From NCBI GenBank assembly GCA_031383555.1, contig JANMZR010000238.1, positions 1 through 43,378 on the forward strand: a DNA stretch of 43,378 bases. The letters run 5' to 3'. The notes beneath the pieces are model-generated. The model was not told the DNA's origin, made no database searches, and worked only from the letters and a program-made list of their open reading frames with translations. Below are positions 9,132 to 17,922 of the stretch, one piece after another. A program made the translations under genes and the position numbers. Source of the stretch: JANMZR01 sp031383555. Its GTDB lineage: Bacteria > Bacteroidota > Bacteroidia > Cytophagales > Spirosomataceae. Position 1 is the stretch's first letter. Every line of letters starts with the position of its first letter.

Positions 9132-10925
9132 TTATGCAAAATAATACAAAATCCAAGTAGTAATTGACGTTAATAGTCCTGCATAAAATATATCATTTTG
9201 GTAAAATGGGAGCTTCTCTGTATCGGGCTTTCGCAATTGCCAAACAAAAAAACTAAAGGCCACTAAAGCTGCTGGAAAGGAGGCCGTTTGTGGTGATAAT
9301 ATTTGCAATAAAATTAATAATATAAATACACCTTGACCAAACAAAAAAACTAAAACACGCAGTCGCAAGCCATCAAAAGAAACGGATAAGTCATGAACTT
9401 TGGCAACGGTTTCGTTTTTATTGAAATATTTGCTCAGATAAAAGATTAACAACGAGCCGATTGTAGCAATTACAAATACCCGATAAAGGAAGTTTAGTTT
9501 TTCGCCAAAAAAGTCCTTTACCCAATCGATATTTACCAAAAAATCGTTGTAAATGAAGTCAAAACAAAGGCCAATTAGAGGCCCAGAAAACAATACAATT
9601 ACAGCAGCTTTTGCATTGGTTTTTCGCCACATGACTCCCCAGAAAAAAGCAACTACCAAGCTAGGTTTTAAGTAGGAAGATTGGTCGGCGAGTTTCAGGA
9701 AAAAATTGTCTGATGAGTTGGGATTATAGGTGGTAAAAGCCAAAATTGAAGCCACTATACACATCAACAAAATAAAGAATTGGCCAAACTTAACTGTCTG
9801 CTTATCAGAGGCATTGGCATTGATATATTTTTTATATACGTCAAATGAAAGCATGGTAGAAACCGAGTTCATCATCGAATAAATGGCTGAAAAAATAGCA
9901 CAGATTAAGCCCGCTAAAATAAGCCCAATAAAACCATAATTGGAAGGCACTACCGTTTTTAAAAGGGTAAGAAAAGTATCGTCGGGTTTGATAGAGTCGG
10001 CACCAAAACGAGCTCTAAAAATATAGAATGCAGCCACTCCCGCTCCTATTGAAAAGAAAGGTATGATGAGTTTTAGAAAACCAGCTGCTATGGTTCCTAG
10101 CCGAGCATCACGATCTGTTGCAGCTGCCAAAACCCGCTGCACCTGGTATTGATTAGTAGTCCAATAAAAAAAATGTTGAATAACGAGACCTGTGAAAATA
10201 CCAGCCCAAGGCAACTTTGGGTGGTTGGAAGGCAGGTACAAATGCATTTTGTTGGCTTCGGCATGGTCCAATTTTAAAAGCCCCGAAAGTCCATTGATTT
10301 CGGGCTGTGCATAGGTTAATGTGCCAATTAAAAGCACCGCCAAAACCATCACTACTGTTAAAATATTATCGGCCACCACTACTGATTCCATTCCCCCAAA
10401 AACTGAGAAAAGTAGGGTGACAACCGCTATTGAAATGATACCATTTAAGTAAGTTACTTCAATGCCTGAGCCTGCAAAAAGTAGCCCCAAAGTGCGGCTA
10501 CCGATATAAAAACCTGCCACCAATTGAACCAAAATAAAGATTATCATCAAAATTGTATAGGCCAATCGAGCGGTAGAATTGTACCTGTTTTCCAAAAATT
10601 GGGAGAGTGTAAATACTTGATTTTTACGGTAAACGGGGATAAAAACATAGCATAAAATGAGAACGGCAGGTATTGCCAGCACCTCATAATGGCTTTGAGC
10701 AAAACCGATAGAATAGCCTACGCCCATCATGCCGATAATTTGTTGTGCATGAATATTGGTACCAAAAATAGAACCTGCCACAGAGTACCATTTCAGCGAG
10801 CGACCTGCCATAAAAAAGTCCTCAGAATTCTTCTTTTTGAAGCTAGAATACATGCTGGCGATTATCAAAAAAAGCAATAAGCCAATCATCACTAGATAAT
10901 CATATGGGCCGAGGAGGTCGATCAT
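9132..10925 (-). CDS. Sodium/solute symporter (SSS family, SGLT-like)
   Basis: 597 aa, with about 14-15 hydrophobic segments spread over the whole length. Family signatures include the N-terminal YDYLVMIGLLLFLIIASMY helix, EDFFMAGRSLKWYSVAGS, and the GGMESVVVADN segment in the middle. It should be an inner-membrane Na+-driven transporter of a sugar or similar small molecule. It lies between an SDR gene (70 bp upstream) and the DUF1080 gene on the same strand, a grouping consistent with import and processing of a carbohydrate. The exact substrate cannot be read. Confidence 0.9.
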   Translation of the reverse strand: MIDLLGPYDYLVMIGLLLFLIIASMYSSFKKKNSEDFFMAGRSLKWYSVAGSIFGTNIHAQQIIGMMGVGYSIGFAQSHYEVLAIPAVLILCYVFIPVYRKNQVFTLSQFLENRYNSTARLAYTILMIIFILVQLVAGFYIGSRTLGLLFAGSGIEVTYLNGIISIAVVTLLFSVFGGMESVVVADNILTVVMVLAVLLIGTLTYAQPEINGLSGLLKLDHAEANKMHLYLPSNHPKLPWAGIFTGLVIQHFFYWTTNQYQVQRVLAAATDRDARLGTIAAGFLKLIIPFFSIGAGVAAFYIFRARFGADSIKPDDTFLTLLKTVVPSNYGFIGLILAGLICAIFSAIYSMMNSVSTMLSFDVYKKYINANASDKQTVKFGQFFILLMCIVASILAFTTYNPNSSDNFFLKLADQSSYLKPSLVVAFFWGVMWRKTNAKAAVIVLFSGPLIGLCFDFIYNDFLVNIDWVKDFFGEKLNFLYRVFVIATIGSLLIFYLSKYFNKNETVAKVHDLSVSFDGLRLRVLVFLFGQGVFILLILLQILSPQTASFPAALVAFSFFVWQLRKPDTEKLPFYQNDIFYAGLLTSITTWILYYFA

Positions 10926-10995
10926 TTGTTAATATTTAATTATTAGGTTTGAGGAAGTTTTTCATTGAAGTGCCTTTTTGTGTGATTTGTTTTTT

Positions 10996-11712
10996 TTAAT
11001 ATTCCTGACTCAAAGGATGAATCATCAATTCATCAATTACCACATGTTTGGCCTGGCTCATGATGAAGATTATGGAGCTGGTCATGTCCTCAACTTTGAG
11101 CCATTCGGCATGGCTATCTGCCCCTTGCGGGTCGGAGTGAAACGTAGAGTCAACCAAACCTGAGTAAACCACAGAAACTTTTATACCATCTTTTCTGACC
11201 TCTTTTCTTAAGGCTGCTGAGAAGGCGTCTTGAGCGAATTTTGATGAACAATACAATGAGCCGCCATCGAAAACTCGCTTGGCTACATCGGAGGCAATAT
11301 TGATGATATGCCCCGATTGATTGGCTTTCATGTTAGCCAAAACTTCTTTGCAAAACAGAAAAGTTCCTTTCACATTAGTATCGTAAAGATCACTCCATTG
11401 CTCAGATGTGATGGATTCGGTTGGCCCAAAAATGCCATAGCCAGCATTATTGATCATAAAATCTATTTGGCCAAATTGTGCAATTGTTGCTTTAATAGTT
11501 TCAATAACAAAGCTCTCTTGGGCAACATTTCCCACAAAAACCAAACACCTGGCTCCTGTTTCTACAATGCTTTTTAGCAAAGATTCTAGTTCCGTTTTAC
11601 TTCGAGCCACCAAAGCTAAATTGGCACCAAGCGCTGCTAAATCCAAGGCCAATTGCCGTCCGATTCCTTTTGATGCTCCTGTTAATACTATTGTTTTGTT
11701 TTGTAATGTCAT
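10996..11712 (-). CDS. SDR family oxidoreductase (ketoreductase-like)
   Basis: 238 aa. The Rossmann nucleotide motif TGASKGIG is at residues 12-19, NNAGYG is near 88, the catalytic Ser is in IINIASD, and the YxxxK pair is in LYCSSKFAQ. The length is normal for a 3-oxoacyl-ACP reductase-like SDR. It may be co-transcribed with the symporter 70 bp downstream. A decayed fragment similar to its own first ~20 codons lies just upstream at 11803-11862, a second case in this window of a duplicated SDR gene start. Confidence 0.88.
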   Translation of the reverse strand: MTLQNKTIVLTGASKGIGRQLALDLAALGANLALVARSKTELESLLKSIVETGARCLVFVGNVAQESFVIETIKATIAQFGQIDFMINNAGYGIFGPTESITSEQWSDLYDTNVKGTFLFCKEVLANMKANQSGHIINIASDVAKRVFDGGSLYCSSKFAQDAFSAALRKEVRKDGIKVSVVYSGLVDSTFHSDPQGADSHAEWLKVEDMTSSIIFIMSQAKHVVIDELMIHPLSQEY

Positions 11713-11802
11713 ATGGTTTTTTGAAATTTATTTGTTTTTTGAAATCATATAAATGTTCGATTCGAAACGTTTTCAGGCATTTCCATTGGGGGTTTAACCT
11801 TG

Positions 11803-11862
11803 CCGATGTTAAATTACGACCGATTCGTTTTGATGCATCTTTTAATATTGCTGTTTTGTCAT
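11803..11862 (-). pseudogene. Decayed duplicate of an SDR gene start
   Basis: On the minus strand, from ATG 11862, with one frame slip, the sequence reads KTAILKDASKRIGRNL. This aligns with KTIVLTGASKGIGRQL of the SDR gene at 10996-11712, and the DNA matches base by base in GCATCAAAA and GAATCGG. It is too short and too damaged to be functional, and it occupies the gap between the SDR and the sulfonate operon. Confidence 0.65.
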
Positions 11863-11926
11863 GTTTAATTCTTTTGGCAATAGGTCGAAACCTAAACCAA
11901 TTTGAATTATTTCTAAATTTATTTTC

Positions 11927-13087
11927 TTATGCCTTCAATGCCCCAAAAGTCAATGGCGTTTCTGGCGTTTCTTTAGGTGTTCGGCCATGCTCAACGGATA
12001 GCTTAATCGTCTGTAAATGAGGCAATACCAGTTTTGCAAAATACTCACATTCCTCAATTAAAGGATAGCCCGAAAGCACAAAAGAGCGAATACCCATGTC
12101 CATATATCGATTCAATTTTTCAATTATTTGTTCAGGAGTACCCACCAATGCTGCACCACAGCCCGACCTTGCCCGGCCAATTCCACCCCAAAGTATTGGC
12201 TCGATAAAATCGTCATCATCAGCATTTTTACGGAACTCATCTTGCCGCAACACACCTGCCGATTTTGAATCTTGAGTGCGATGCTTTAGCTTTTCGGCCG
12301 TTTCGGCATCGAATCTGCTCATCAAATATTTGGCATAATCTCGTGCTTCTGCCTCGGTTTCCCGTACAATCACATGCACCCGCAAGCCAAAATCTATCAC
12401 TCGCCCGTGTGCAGTTGCCCGTTCGGCCATTTCTTGCATAGTTGCATAAATACTATCTTCAGGCTCAGGCCACATCAAAAACACATCGCAATATTTGGCA
12501 CAAACTTCCTTTGAGCCTGGCGAAATTCCCCCAAAATAAAGCAGCGGCCCACCGTTTTGTTGGTAAGGTTTTACGGCATCGCCCCGCATTTTGAAATTAT
12601 AGATTTCTCCTTGAAAATCAATGTCATCTTGCGTCCAAGCTTGTTTCAGAATTTGAATTACTTCCTCACAACGCTTGTACCTCATTTCATGGTCTTCTTT
12701 TGTGCCTGGCAGGTCTGAATTGATGATATTTACAGTTAGCCTACCTTCCAGCATATGGTCTAGAGTGGCCAAATGACGAGCCAACATCGGAGGATGAATT
12801 TCACCTGTACGTATGGCAGCAAGTAAATTTATGTTTTGGATTTGAGGGGCAATAGCGGCGGCAAAAGGCAAAACTTCTTGACCAACCACATAAGAAGTTG
12901 GCAGTAATATATTTTGATAACCAAGTCTATCAGCCGTTTTCACTATATCGCTACAATGCTCGAAGTTGCTTCGCCGAGAGGGGTCAACTGTTCCTAAAAA
13001 CTGGGTATCGCCACCGCATAAATCGCCAAACCAAGCTATTTCAGCTGCTCGTTTTTGAGTTCTAATGGATACGCTTTTAAAAGTCAT
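11927..13087 (-). CDS. ssuD: SsuD-like FMNH2-dependent alkanesulfonate monooxygenase (LLM class)
   Basis: 386 aa, a luciferase-like TIM barrel close to SsuD in length and layout. It has HCSDIVKTADRLGYQNILLP, RHLATLDHMLEGRLTVNII, LLYFGGISPGSKEVCAKYCD and GLRVHVIVRETEAEARD, and the C-terminal LWGGIGRARSGCGAALVGT and IRSFVLSGYPLIEE blocks. SsuD enzymes split the C-S bond of alkanesulfonates, releasing sulfite and an aldehyde, using reduced flavin and O2. The gene begins on the base next to the cytochrome gene's stop, so it belongs to the sulfite oxidase operon. No flavin reductase (SsuE) or ABC transporter is visible in the window, so a related sulfonate or sulfone is possible as substrate. Confidence 0.85.
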   Translation of the reverse strand: MTFKSVSIRTQKRAAEIAWFGDLCGGDTQFLGTVDPSRRSNFEHCSDIVKTADRLGYQNILLPTSYVVGQEVLPFAAAIAPQIQNINLLAAIRTGEIHPPMLARHLATLDHMLEGRLTVNIINSDLPGTKEDHEMRYKRCEEVIQILKQAWTQDDIDFQGEIYNFKMRGDAVKPYQQNGGPLLYFGGISPGSKEVCAKYCDVFLMWPEPEDSIYATMQEMAERATAHGRVIDFGLRVHVIVRETEAEARDYAKYLMSRFDAETAEKLKHRTQDSKSAGVLRQDEFRKNADDDDFIEPILWGGIGRARSGCGAALVGTPEQIIEKLNRYMDMGIRSFVLSGYPLIEECEYFAKLVLPHLQTIKLSVEHGRTPKETPETPLTFGALKA

Positions 13088-13474
13088 TTATTTATTAAGT
13101 TTATACCAATTAATATTTTTTAAATTGACACGCCTATCAATACGCTCTCTGGCTGGGTAGTTTTTTGCTAAATAGGTTAAAATTATGGGCTCAGCTTCTC
13201 CCAAATTCCAAAGCTTTTGCTTTTGTTGCATCCACCGTATTTTATTGAGCCAATCTTGGCGGCTACCACCGTATTGAATCACCAATTTTGAGGAATGGCA
13301 ACCCGTACAATGAGCCGTAACTAACTCATAACCAGTGTCTATTTTCAAACTGGTAGCCGAATCTAATTTTATTGAATCGGTTATTTGTTTTGACCTTATA
13401 TTTGTTTTAAAACCTGATAAACTTGTTAAAAAGCAGGCTAATACAAAAAAATAAACAATTGTTTTTTGATACAT
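13088..13474 (-). CDS. c-type cytochrome, probable SorB-like electron acceptor of sulfite oxidase
   Basis: 128 aa. It has an N-terminal hydrophobic export signal (KTIVYFFVLACFLTSLSG) and a single haem-attachment site, HCTGCHSS. An aromatic-rich stretch follows with a methionine (IRWMQQKQKLW) that could be the sixth haem ligand. The small size and the position 1 bp after the sulfite oxidase gene match the two-subunit sulfite dehydrogenases, in which a monohaem cytochrome accepts electrons from the molybdenum subunit in the periplasm. It abuts the ssuD-like gene with no gap. Confidence 0.82.
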   Translation of the reverse strand: MYQKTIVYFFVLACFLTSLSGFKTNIRSKQITDSIKLDSATSLKIDTGYELVTAHCTGCHSSKLVIQYGGSRQDWLNKIRWMQQKQKLWNLGEAEPIILTYLAKNYPARERIDRRVNLKNINWYKLNK

Positions 13475-13475
13475 T

Positions 13476-14705
13476 TCAGTAAACTTTTATAGCAATTCTA
13501 TGGCATGAATTGTTAAGATAACCCCCTGGATTCCAGGCTGGTATTACCATTGGTTGCTCCATATCTTTTTCGTCAGTTGCTTTGGCCCATACTTCATAAT
13601 ATCCTTTTTGCGGAAATTTTATTTTAGCAGAAAAGCTTTGCCAAGCCAACCGATTATTAGCTATTTTTAGCTCACAAGGCTTCCACGTGGCTCCAAAGTC
13701 AATGGAAACTGCCATTTTTTTCACCGATAAATCACCCGCCCAAGCTTTCCCCCGAATTTCAAGGATAGATCCATCGGTAATCATAGCACCTGAGCGAGGA
13801 TAAGTAATTATCGATTTTACCGGCATCGATTCGATGATTTTCATGTCTGAATCTACAACTTTGGCACCTGGCTCCACTGGGAATTTGGGCACTCTGTAAT
13901 TGTTGCCATCCATTTTTTCACCATCATGAATTTTGTTTCTTACGACCAATTTTTTGAGCCATTTGCCTGATACTGAGGCCGGATAACCTCCCACAACCAA
14001 TCGCAAAGGGTAGCCGTGCATAAGGGGAATATCTTTTCCATTCATTTCCCAAGCCAAGAGTACTTCGTTTTCCATGGCTTTTTTTATAGGTATTCCTCGG
14101 GAAATCGTTGCCTTTTTGGCATCACCACTTAAATGAATATCTGCCCCAAAAAAACCCAAATACACCGCATCTGATTTAATACCAACGGAGGTCAAAACAT
14201 CTTTCAATCGCACTCCCGTCCATTCGGCGCATGAGACAGCACCTTCTTTCCATTGATTACCAGCGGCTTGCGGTGAAAATCCGGCTCTTCCATTGCCACC
14301 ACATTCCAATACTAATTGATATGAATATTTTTTGAATTTGGATTTAAGATCATTTAAAGAAAATACTTTTTTGCTATTGACAGACTCTCCAGAAACCTCT
14401 AATTGCCAAGTGTTTATGTCAATTTTTTCAGGCAAATTCCCATTGTTTCTGATAAACATTTTATCTTCAGGCGTAATATTATCATCCAATAAATGGGGCT
14501 GCGATTCTAAATTGATTGGCCTATCGCTCAACAAAACCATTTCTTTGTGCTTGCCTTCAGGGATTTCCTGAAACTCCTTTTCTCCTAAAACGTTAAAATT
14601 TTCGTTAATATTTTTGGCAAAAATGATATTAGTGCCCAGCAAGGTTGCTATACTTGCGGTTGTTTTTTGCAAAAATGATCGACGATTATTGGGTTTGGAA
14701 CGCAT
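13476..14705 (-). CDS. Tat-exported molybdopterin sulfite oxidase/dehydrogenase (SorA-like)
   Basis: 409 aa. A twin-arginine signal, NNRRSFLQKTTASIATLLG, predicts periplasmic export with cofactor bound. The oxidoreductase molybdopterin domain contains LVLECGGNGRAGF, where the Cys is the expected Mo ligand, followed by AVSCAEWTGVRLKDVL and PLMHGYPLRLVVGGYPA. The C-terminal ~120 residues form the Mo-co dimerisation domain (EIRGKAWAGD, VSIDFGATWKPCEL, YEVWAKATDEKDMEQP). It oxidises sulfite to sulfate and passes electrons to the cytochrome encoded 1 bp downstream. It is the first gene of a three-gene operon with the SsuD-like enzyme. Confidence 0.88.
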   Translation of the reverse strand: MRSKPNNRRSFLQKTTASIATLLGTNIIFAKNINENFNVLGEKEFQEIPEGKHKEMVLLSDRPINLESQPHLLDDNITPEDKMFIRNNGNLPEKIDINTWQLEVSGESVNSKKVFSLNDLKSKFKKYSYQLVLECGGNGRAGFSPQAAGNQWKEGAVSCAEWTGVRLKDVLTSVGIKSDAVYLGFFGADIHLSGDAKKATISRGIPIKKAMENEVLLAWEMNGKDIPLMHGYPLRLVVGGYPASVSGKWLKKLVVRNKIHDGEKMDGNNYRVPKFPVEPGAKVVDSDMKIIESMPVKSIITYPRSGAMITDGSILEIRGKAWAGDLSVKKMAVSIDFGATWKPCELKIANNRLAWQSFSAKIKFPQKGYYEVWAKATDEKDMEQPMVIPAWNPGGYLNNSCHRIAIKVY

Positions 14706-15032
14706 TGAATTTCTTTTTTATTCTTCCTAGAGAATAACTAAATTAATTGATTTATGGAAAATTTGATTTGTCAACTCAAAAATACTTAAAAAAGACGGAA
14801 GTTTTTCTTTGGTTTAAATAGTTTGGCAAATTTTTAAAAAACTTTTAAATATTGTTTATGTTATAAAAAATCTTGTTTAATTTTAATATTCTTTTTATAA
14901 TATTCTTCAAAAACAAACTAGTGAAACTATTAAAGTCTAGTAATTTTTTCATTGAATTTTAGTTTAGAAGGATAATTTCTAATCCAAATTAGAGGCTTTT
15001 TACCTATAAATACTTTTAAACACATTAATAAA
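14706..15032. other. Divergent AT-rich intergenic region (sulfite operon / TonB receptor)
   Basis: 327 bp without a gene, very AT-rich. It must hold the promoters of both the minus-strand sulfite oxidase operon and the plus-strand TonB receptor gene. A TATTTTTG box on the minus strand at 14784-14777 fits the Bacteroidota -7 consensus TAnnTTTG, but no clear -33 partner is visible. No repeat or RNA element was seen. Confidence 0.4.
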
Positions 15033-17843
15033 ATGATGAAAAAAATTATTATCCTGATTTTTGGCTTAACAATAAGCCTATTAAGTTATTCCCAAACAAC
15101 CATAACTGGCTCAATTACAGACGCTTCTACCAAAGAGCCAATTATTGGGGCCTCAATTGCTGTAAAAGGAACAGTAATTGGTGCCATTGCCGATGCCAAA
15201 GGAAATTTTACTTTGAAAACAAAATCGTTGCCTGCCAGCCTCAAAATATCGGCAGTTGGCTATAAATCAATTGATTTTGAAGCCAAAGATGCAAATGTTA
15301 ACTTAACCTTAACAGAAGATATCGGAACACTTTCAGAAGTAACCATTTCAGGAAACCGAGTGGAAGAAAGCATCACAAAATCAGCCGTAACTGTTGAAAA
15401 GCTGGACATCAAAAAAATACAACAATCGGCCTCTGCTGATGTATTTGGGGCTTTGCAAACCTTAAAAGGGGTTGATTTGCTTTCTCAAAACATGATATTT
15501 CGTTCAGTAAATATGAGGGGTTTTGGAGCAAACAACAACAATCGTTTTGTTCAATTGACTGATGGCATGGATAATCGCTCACCAGGCCTTGGCTTTGGCT
15601 TTGGTAATGTGGCGGGCGTATCTGATATAGATATTGAGAGTATTGAGATTTTGCCTGGTGCGTCGTCAGCATTATATGGCCCTGATGCTTTGCAAGGCAT
15701 AATGCTCACCAAAACCAAGTCGCCATTTGAATACCAAGGCCTTTCGGCACAAGTAAAAGCGGGTGTAAATAATGTAGGAAAGGACGACCGAAGTGCCACA
15801 CCGTACACAGATTTGGCCCTAAGATATGCACAACAATTGGGCGATAAGTTTGCTTTTAAAGTGAACTTTCAGGCCATAAACGGTACAGATTTTATCGCTG
15901 ATGATTATAATGACCGATCCTCGAGAAGTAGAGCTGGCTTTTTTGTTTCGGACCCAGCCACAAAAACGGTGAAAATCGGCTATATTCCAAATAACAATCC
16001 ATCCACCAACTCACAGTTTGATGCCCTAAATATTTATGGTGATGACTTTACGAATGGGGGCTCATTCAACTTCCCAGCTAATTTTGCTAATCCAGCATTG
16101 GCGGGCAAAACGGTAACTCGCACGGGTTATAAAGAAATAGATTTAACGGGGGATAATGGCAAAATATTTAGCTACCGAGGCAATGCAGCACTTCATTTTA
16201 AAATTACTGATAAAATAGAGGCCATTGGCGCATGGTATTATGGCACTGGTAACCTAATCAGAACTGCAGGCTTGCGGGAATATTTCCCAAAATATGTAAG
16301 AAATCAGTTTAAATTAGAGCTTCGTGGCGATGAGTTTTTTGTAAGGGCTTATAAAACTACACAAGAAGCAGAAGGATTTAGTTTGGGCAATTTGGGTGCA
16401 AGAATAAACCAACTTTGGAAGCCAACTGCTGCTTGGTCTACAGAATTTGCAGCGGCCTTTACAGGTGATTTTCAGGCGGCTAGAAATATTGCCGATGCTG
16501 GAAAACCTGTACCAGGTACGGCTGGATTTCAAACTACTTTTGATAAATTAACCACAACCAATTCCAATGTGGCCACTGGTTTGGGCGTAAATGGGGTGCG
16601 CCTTTTGGACAATTCAGGAATGACCCATGCCGAAGGAATGTACAATTTCAAAAAGTTTTTACCAGAAAATCTTGAGGTGGTAACAGGGGCGAGTTTCCGG
16701 AATTATGATTTGTTAACGCAGGCAACAGTTTTCCCAAGAGATAAAAACGGCAAGGAGTTCCAGATCAAAGAATATGGCTGGTATTTGCAGGCTTCGCCTA
16801 GCTTTAAATTATCGGAAACAGTGATTTTGAAGCCAACTGTAGCGGTTCGTTATGATAAAAACGAGTTTTTCAATGGCGGCTTCACCCCTCGTCTATCAGG
16901 TGTTTTAACTATTGGCCAGCACAATTTCCGTGCTTCCTGGCAGTCGGCTTTTCGTAACCCTTCGCCAAATCAATTGCTTTCTGATGGCGTAGCTTCTTCT
17001 GAAGTTGGAGGCTCAAAAACAGCAGTTGAGTCGGCCAATTTAATACAAAACCCCGGTTACTATGAAGCCTCTGTTTTGAAATATCGTACTTCGGGCAATA
17101 CTTCCGATTTGATAAAATACGATGCTAATCCTGATGCCTTTACCACAGAAAAAATAAAAACTTGGGAAGTTGGCTATAAAACCTTGCTTAATAATCGCCT
17201 TTTTGTTGATGCATTTTTGTACCAAAGTACTTATAATGACTTTATTGCAGCACAAAATATTTTGCAATCAAAAACTAACCAAGTTGATGGCCTAAAAACG
17301 GGTTCTTCAACCTCAGTTTATCAGGTTAACTTCAACAATTTCAACGAGATATACGTAAATGGTTTTGGTTTTGGGCTAGAATATGCAATGGGAAAAGGCT
17401 ATAATGTTGGCTTTAATTATGCCAAACAAAGGGGTACAATCACGTTGAAAGACAATTTTGGAGTGACCAGGAAAGACGGTTTTGGTGATGAAATTGTAAA
17501 GCGTGATATGTCGGATCCTGTGGTAGCGGCTGTTGGTCGTAACTTTTTTATATCGCCTGAAGACCGCTTCAATATTACATTCTCAAACCCGAAAATTACT
17601 AATAAAATTGGCTTTAATATCAATTACCGTTGGACTGGCAAAATGTGGGTGGAACAAGGTAATACTCAGGGCGATATCTGGCTTCCAAGTTGGAATACTT
17701 TAGATGCTGCGGTATCTTATAAGCTAGCTGGTAAAATGAAGTTGAAACTTGGTGGCTCAAACGTATTCAATAATTATTATGCGCAAGGCTATGGATTGGC
17801 CAGAATCGGCGGGCTTTATTATTTAAGTTTGAGTTATAATTAA
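15033..17843 (+). CDS. TonB-dependent outer-membrane receptor with carboxypeptidase-regulatory-like domain
   Basis: 936 aa. The signal peptide (KKIIILIFGLTISLLSYSQ) is followed by a CarboxypepD_reg-like domain, roughly residues 22-95, with ITGSITDASTKEPIIGASI and ISAVGYKSIDFEAKD. The plug domain has TLSEVTISGNRVEES and ILPGASSALYGPDALQG, and the long beta-barrel ends in YYLSLSYN. It lacks the SusC length and no SusD gene is adjacent, so it may import a siderophore, cofactor or oligosaccharide. A terminator follows at 17871, and the downstream GH13 enzyme may be functionally linked. Either of the two leading Met codons may be the start. Confidence 0.92.
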   Translation: MMKKIIILIFGLTISLLSYSQTTITGSITDASTKEPIIGASIAVKGTVIGAIADAKGNFTLKTKSLPASLKISAVGYKSIDFEAKDANVNLTLTEDIGTLSEVTISGNRVEESITKSAVTVEKLDIKKIQQSASADVFGALQTLKGVDLLSQNMIFRSVNMRGFGANNNNRFVQLTDGMDNRSPGLGFGFGNVAGVSDIDIESIEILPGASSALYGPDALQGIMLTKTKSPFEYQGLSAQVKAGVNNVGKDDRSATPYTDLALRYAQQLGDKFAFKVNFQAINGTDFIADDYNDRSSRSRAGFFVSDPATKTVKIGYIPNNNPSTNSQFDALNIYGDDFTNGGSFNFPANFANPALAGKTVTRTGYKEIDLTGDNGKIFSYRGNAALHFKITDKIEAIGAWYYGTGNLIRTAGLREYFPKYVRNQFKLELRGDEFFVRAYKTTQEAEGFSLGNLGARINQLWKPTAAWSTEFAAAFTGDFQAARNIADAGKPVPGTAGFQTTFDKLTTTNSNVATGLGVNGVRLLDNSGMTHAEGMYNFKKFLPENLEVVTGASFRNYDLLTQATVFPRDKNGKEFQIKEYGWYLQASPSFKLSETVILKPTVAVRYDKNEFFNGGFTPRLSGVLTIGQHNFRASWQSAFRNPSPNQLLSDGVASSEVGGSKTAVESANLIQNPGYYEASVLKYRTSGNTSDLIKYDANPDAFTTEKIKTWEVGYKTLLNNRLFVDAFLYQSTYNDFIAAQNILQSKTNQVDGLKTGSSTSVYQVNFNNFNEIYVNGFGFGLEYAMGKGYNVGFNYAKQRGTITLKDNFGVTRKDGFGDEIVKRDMSDPVVAAVGRNFFISPEDRFNITFSNPKITNKIGFNINYRWTGKMWVEQGNTQGDIWLPSWNTLDAAVSYKLAGKMKLKLGGSNVFNNYYAQGYGLARIGGLYYLSLSYN

Positions 17844-17870
17844 GAGGGTTTTTCATTGAAATAATTTTTT

Positions 17871-17910
17871 TCGCACGGAGGTAAATAGCGCCTTCGTGCG
17901 ATATTTTTTT
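17871..17910 (+). terminator. Rho-independent terminator after the TonB receptor gene
   Basis: Arms 17871-17881 (TCGCACGGAGG) and 17891-17901 (CCTTCGTGCGA) pair over 11 bp with one G-T wobble and a 9-nt loop, followed by seven T at 17904-17910. It lies just before the GH13 start codon. Confidence 0.85.
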
Positions 17911-17922
17911 AAACTAATCATA

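Noticed and set aside
11670..12020. Plus-strand 116-aa frame
   Set aside because: It lies over the SDR start, the decayed SDR fragment and the SsuD-like 3' end on the other strand; its hydrophobic look comes from complement of AT-rich sequence.
17896..17922. Upstream GTG start for the GH13 enzyme
   Set aside because: It lies within the right arm of the terminator; the ATG at 17923 gives the standard family start.
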